Positions 52,797 through 54,852 of a stretch of DNA of 54,852 nt are shown here, piece after piece. The DNA is taken from contig JAPPLM010000025.1 in NCBI GenBank assembly GCA_028874195.1, positions 1 through 54,852 on the forward strand. The letters are read 5' to 3'. The translations under genes were made by a program, and so were the position numbers. Positions within the stretch are counted from its first letter, which is position 1; each line of letters starts with the position of its first letter. The DNA comes from Chloroflexota bacterium (GTDB taxonomy: Bacteria; Chloroflexota; UBA11872; VXOZ01). The notes beneath the pieces are model-generated. The model saw only the letters and a program-made list of their open reading frames with translations. It ran no database searches and was not told where the DNA came from.

Positions 52797-52851
52797 CCGC
52801 TCGCGCGCGTGCACGTAGTCCCAAGCGGGCAAGATCCCTTCCGAAACGCTT

Positions 52852-52880
52852 TAGATTCCTCGCTCCGCTCGGAATGACAT
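52852..52880. repeat. Dispersed palindrome, family A
   Basis: ATTCCTCG-ctccg-CTCGGAAT followed by GACAT; closely related to 4946-4973. Confidence 0.8.
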
Positions 52881-52917
52881 CAACCGACCCTTGGACCTGA
52901 TCCAGTACCAACACTGC

Positions 52918-53127
52918 CTAGTCCCCCCGCCACTCGAGGGCTTTGCGTTGGAGGTCTAGTGAAGTATAGCGGTCACGATACTTGCGCAGTCCTCCCGCCC
53001 AGGTAAGACGGAGCTTTCCCTTGCGGCGCGGCTTGGCTTTCGTTTCCAGCAGATTACGCGCAAAGTCGTAGACCTCCTGCTGCAACTCCGGCGGTAACTT
53101 CTGCACCAACTCTTCAAGGCGTTTCAT
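52918..53127 (-). CDS. DUF2281-like small protein, antitoxin-like
   Basis: A 69-residue protein: an amphipathic N-terminal region (LEELVQKLPPELQQEVYDFARNLLE) followed by a basic, Trp-containing tail (RKGKLRLTWAGGLRKYRD). The first part is the pattern of DUF2281 proteins, which often pair with PIN or RelE toxins. No toxin gene is adjacent. ATG at 53127 has AGAGGA seven bases upstream and lies 11 bases after the trpF stop, so it is probably co-transcribed with trpCF. Confidence 0.75.
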   Translation of the reverse strand: MKRLEELVQKLPPELQQEVYDFARNLLETKAKPRRKGKLRLTWAGGLRKYRDRYTSLDLQRKALEWRGD

Positions 53128-53138
53128 CGTGCTTCCTC

Positions 53139-53810
53139 TCACGGAAACGAGGCATCTCTTGCGTTGTGGATGAACGCGGCTATCTTGTCCGGGTCTTTCT
53201 TGCCTTCGGTCTCCACGCCGCTGCTAACGTCGACTCCCCAGGGGCGCACCTGGGCAACGGCAGAATGCACATTGTCCGGGGAAAGTCCGCCTGCAAGGAA
53301 AATCCGGCGGTCGTGGGGCGCCACTCCAGCTAAGCTCCAATCCCAGGACTGCCCGGTGCCGCCTGGTCCGTTGTAGGAGCCCTCGAGCACAAATGCGGTG
53401 GCGTCCCTGTATGCGGTCATACGGTCACAATCCTCGGCGGAATGCAGGTTGATGACTTTCCAATGCAACATGCCCAACGCCGCGCAATAGTCGGGAGACT
53501 CTGAGCCGCACAACTGAGCGTATTGCAGCCCACTTACGGCAGCGACATGTCGCACGGTAGCTGGGTCTTCGTTGACAAAGAGACCCACTGCGGGCGGGCA
53601 CGTGGAGCCAAGTTGACGAATGATATCGCTCGTATCTTGGATGGTCATGCACCGGCGTCTGCCCTTTACAAAGATGAACCCAAGGAAGTCTGCGCCGTGC
53701 GCGACGGCTGCTTGCGCGTCGGCCAGCGCCATGATGCCGCAGATCTTCACCTTGGGCGCATTGGTAATTTGCTCGGTGATCGTTATGTAAGAGCTATAGG
53801 GAAACTTCAT
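53139..53810 (-). CDS. trpF: Phosphoribosylanthranilate isomerase
   Basis: TrpF of 223 residues, a TIM barrel. The catalytic Cys is in KVKICGIM near residue 24. The phosphate-binding end is FLAGGLSPDNV near 169 and GVDVSSGVETEGKKDP near 193; GGTGQSWDW near 150 is typical. Two usual residues differ. The Q-L-H-G strand reads AQLCG, and the general-acid position in the L-L-D-(T/S) motif reads VLEGS, that is Glu for Asp. It converts phosphoribosyl-anthranilate to CdRP. Its ATG overlaps the trpC stop by four bases. Confidence 0.93.
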   Translation of the reverse strand: MKFPYSSYITITEQITNAPKVKICGIMALADAQAAVAHGADFLGFIFVKGRRRCMTIQDTSDIIRQLGSTCPPAVGLFVNEDPATVRHVAAVSGLQYAQLCGSESPDYCAALGMLHWKVINLHSAEDCDRMTAYRDATAFVLEGSYNGPGGTGQSWDWSLAGVAPHDRRIFLAGGLSPDNVHSAVAQVRPWGVDVSSGVETEGKKDPDKIAAFIHNARDASFP

Positions 53811-54667
53811 TCGATGGCCTCACTCTGGATTCCGGCTTTCGCTGGAATGACGGAAGTTGAATCGCTGGCAACGGAATCAACGGTCGGCAAGTTTACGGCA
53901 GCGACAAGTGATGCAACTTTAGCTGCTGTGTCCGATGCGGTCACTAGCGCTTCACCGATGAGCATGGCGTCTACGTTCCAAGCGTGCAGCCGCGCTACGT
54001 CCGCGGGCGTATGGATACCGCTCTCGCTTACAACCAGGTGGTCGCTGGGGATAAGAGCGCGGATTGCGGCAGTCGTTTCCAATGTGGTCTCGAAGGTATG
54101 CAGGTTTCGGTTGTTGATGCCAATGATCTCAGCGTCTATCTCCAAGGCTTGTGCGGTTTCCTCTGCCGTATGCACTTCCACGATAGCGGCCAAACTCCAC
54201 GCCTGAGCGCAGCGGAGCAATGCCCGCAGGCGTGGCTGCGGCAGGGCGGCGACGATGAGAAGCACGGCGTCGGCGCCGGCGGCTCGGGCCTCGACGATGT
54301 GGTACTCATCGGTAGTGAAATCCTTGCGCAACGCCGGTATGTTCACGGCCGCGCGCGCGGCCGTAAGATCGCCGAGCGAGCCCTGAAAGAACCGCTCGTC
54401 CGTGAGCACTGAGAGCGCGCTGGCGCCATTGTCGGCATAGGTCTGCGCCAGTGCCGCCGGATCGAGATCAGGGGCGAACACACCCTTTGAAGGGGAAGCG
54501 CGCTTTATTTCGGCAATCAAGCGAATGCCGTCTTGGCGCAGCGCCGCTGCAAAGTCGCGCGGCGGGTCGGCTGCTTCTGCACTCCGCTCCAGGACGCGCA
54601 GCGGCACAGCGGCTTGACGCTCCGCCAACTCACGTTCTTTGTGCTGCAGGATTGTATCGAGAATCAT
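53807..54667 (-). CDS. trpC: Indole-3-glycerol phosphate synthase
   Basis: TrpC of 286 residues. Motifs are LIAEIKRASPSKG near residue 50, ALRKDFTTDEYHI near 112, VEVHTAEE near 162, IGINNRNLHTFETTLE near 186, VSESGIHTPADV near 213 and MLIGEALV near 235. It closes the CdRP ring to give indole-glycerol phosphate. The last 12 or so residues (SVIPAKAGIQSE) are not TrpC sequence but the translation of a family A dispersed repeat, after which the gene stops, overlapping trpF by four bases. Confidence 0.96.
   Translation of the reverse strand: MILDTILQHKERELAERQAAVPLRVLERSAEAADPPRDFAAALRQDGIRLIAEIKRASPSKGVFAPDLDPAALAQTYADNGASALSVLTDERFFQGSLGDLTAARAAVNIPALRKDFTTDEYHIVEARAAGADAVLLIVAALPQPRLRALLRCAQAWSLAAIVEVHTAEETAQALEIDAEIIGINNRNLHTFETTLETTAAIRALIPSDHLVVSESGIHTPADVARLHAWNVDAMLIGEALVTASDTAAKVASLVAAVNLPTVDSVASDSTSVIPAKAGIQSEAIE
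53826..53853. repeat. Family A dispersed palindrome inside trpC
   Basis: TGGATTCCGGC-tttc-GCTGGAATGA. Read with trpC it encodes VIPAKAGIQ, a string widely seen as translated repeat. Confidence 0.85.
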
Positions 54668-54727
54668 GTGTCTTGGCTTAACGCCTGTTTTTCAACCCTT
54701 TCGGAGTGACCGCAAAGCCCACGCTAA

Positions 54728-54760
54728 CCGTTCGTGCTGAGCTTGTCGAAGCATGAACGG
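54728..54760. repeat. Dispersed palindrome, family B
   Basis: CCGTTCGTGCTGAGC-ttg-TCGAAGCATGAACGG, upstream of trpC. Confidence 0.8.
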
Positions 54761-54800
54761 TGGCGTTCTCGTACTCTTAACGTTGCCATTGCCTACTCTG

Positions 54801-54820
54801 CCCTTCGACAAGCTCAGAAA
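54801..54820. repeat. Dispersed repeat, family B, partial
   Basis: CCCTTCGACAAGCTCAG only; the matching right half is missing. Confidence 0.6.
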
Positions 54821-54852
54821 CTGTCTTGGCTGTCAAGGGCTGGTGACCGGTT

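Larger units (their letters stand above)
52418..52917. other. Intergenic region rich in dispersed palindromes
   Basis: Four elements lie here, from 52585, 52658, 52753 and 52852, separating trpCF from trpSBA. No gene is supported. Confidence 0.7.

Noticed and set aside
1-54852. Insertion sequence or integrated element
   Set aside because: No transposase, integrase or tRNA-linked direct repeats were seen; tRNA-Gly has no duplicated 3' end nearby.

Overview
The window is GC-rich, densely coded bacterial chromosome. It shows no plasmid, phage, transposase or CRISPR signature. Several features fit an uncultured Chloroflexota-type bacterium: many Tat-type lipoprotein solute-binding proteins, a K+-independent H+-pyrophosphatase, an RNase J-like metallo-beta-lactamase, stand-alone sugar-phosphate isomerase-like TIM barrels, and intergenic regions full of short dispersed palindromes. 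That assignment is inference, because there is no rRNA or marker set here to confirm it.

Left part (1-26 kb). This is mixed metabolism and transport: a beta-propeller repeat protein lacking its 5' end, two MFS carriers (one broken by a frameshift), an aldo/keto reductase, an amidohydrolase, a two-gene ABC-2 exporter, a VOC protein and tRNA-Gly(TCC). An orphan sugar-type binding protein follows with its own promoter and terminator, then hisC-hppA, an RNase J-like protein, an ABC exporter, a lipoprotein, a DUF952 protein, a serine hydrolase with a Gfo/Idh oxidoreductase, and smpB/YgjP/SWIM genes divergent from an HNH gene.

Middle (27-34 kb). This is an iron-uptake regulon. A binding protein, a FecCD permease, a FecE ATPase and an unusual CbiX-like/[2Fe-2S] fusion protein form one operon. 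Two further binding proteins, products of a tandem duplication, follow under a second promoter. Both promoters have the same layout (TTGACA, 17 bp, TTTAAT) and carry Fur-box-like 19-mers at the start-site region, so iron regulation can be read from the DNA.

Right-middle (34-47 kb). After a methyltransferase, a flippase and a rhodanese comes an apparent catabolic or redox cassette. It holds a complete SsuABC/NrtABC-type importer (ATPase, binding protein, permease), an AprA/FrdA-like flavoprotein, an AprB-like 2x[4Fe-4S] ferredoxin and two duplicated alpha/beta hydrolases. No dissimilatory sulfur genes accompany it. It is the best candidate for an undescribed system in this window.

Right end (47-54.8 kb). 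On the minus strand trpC-trpF-(DUF2281)-trpS-trpB-trpA-methyltransferase form a tryptophan block, and a sugar-phosphate isomerase-like gene lies downstream. The 3' end of trpC is encoded by a dispersed palindromic repeat. At least six families of dispersed palindromes occur in the window, and two have identical copies at two sites.
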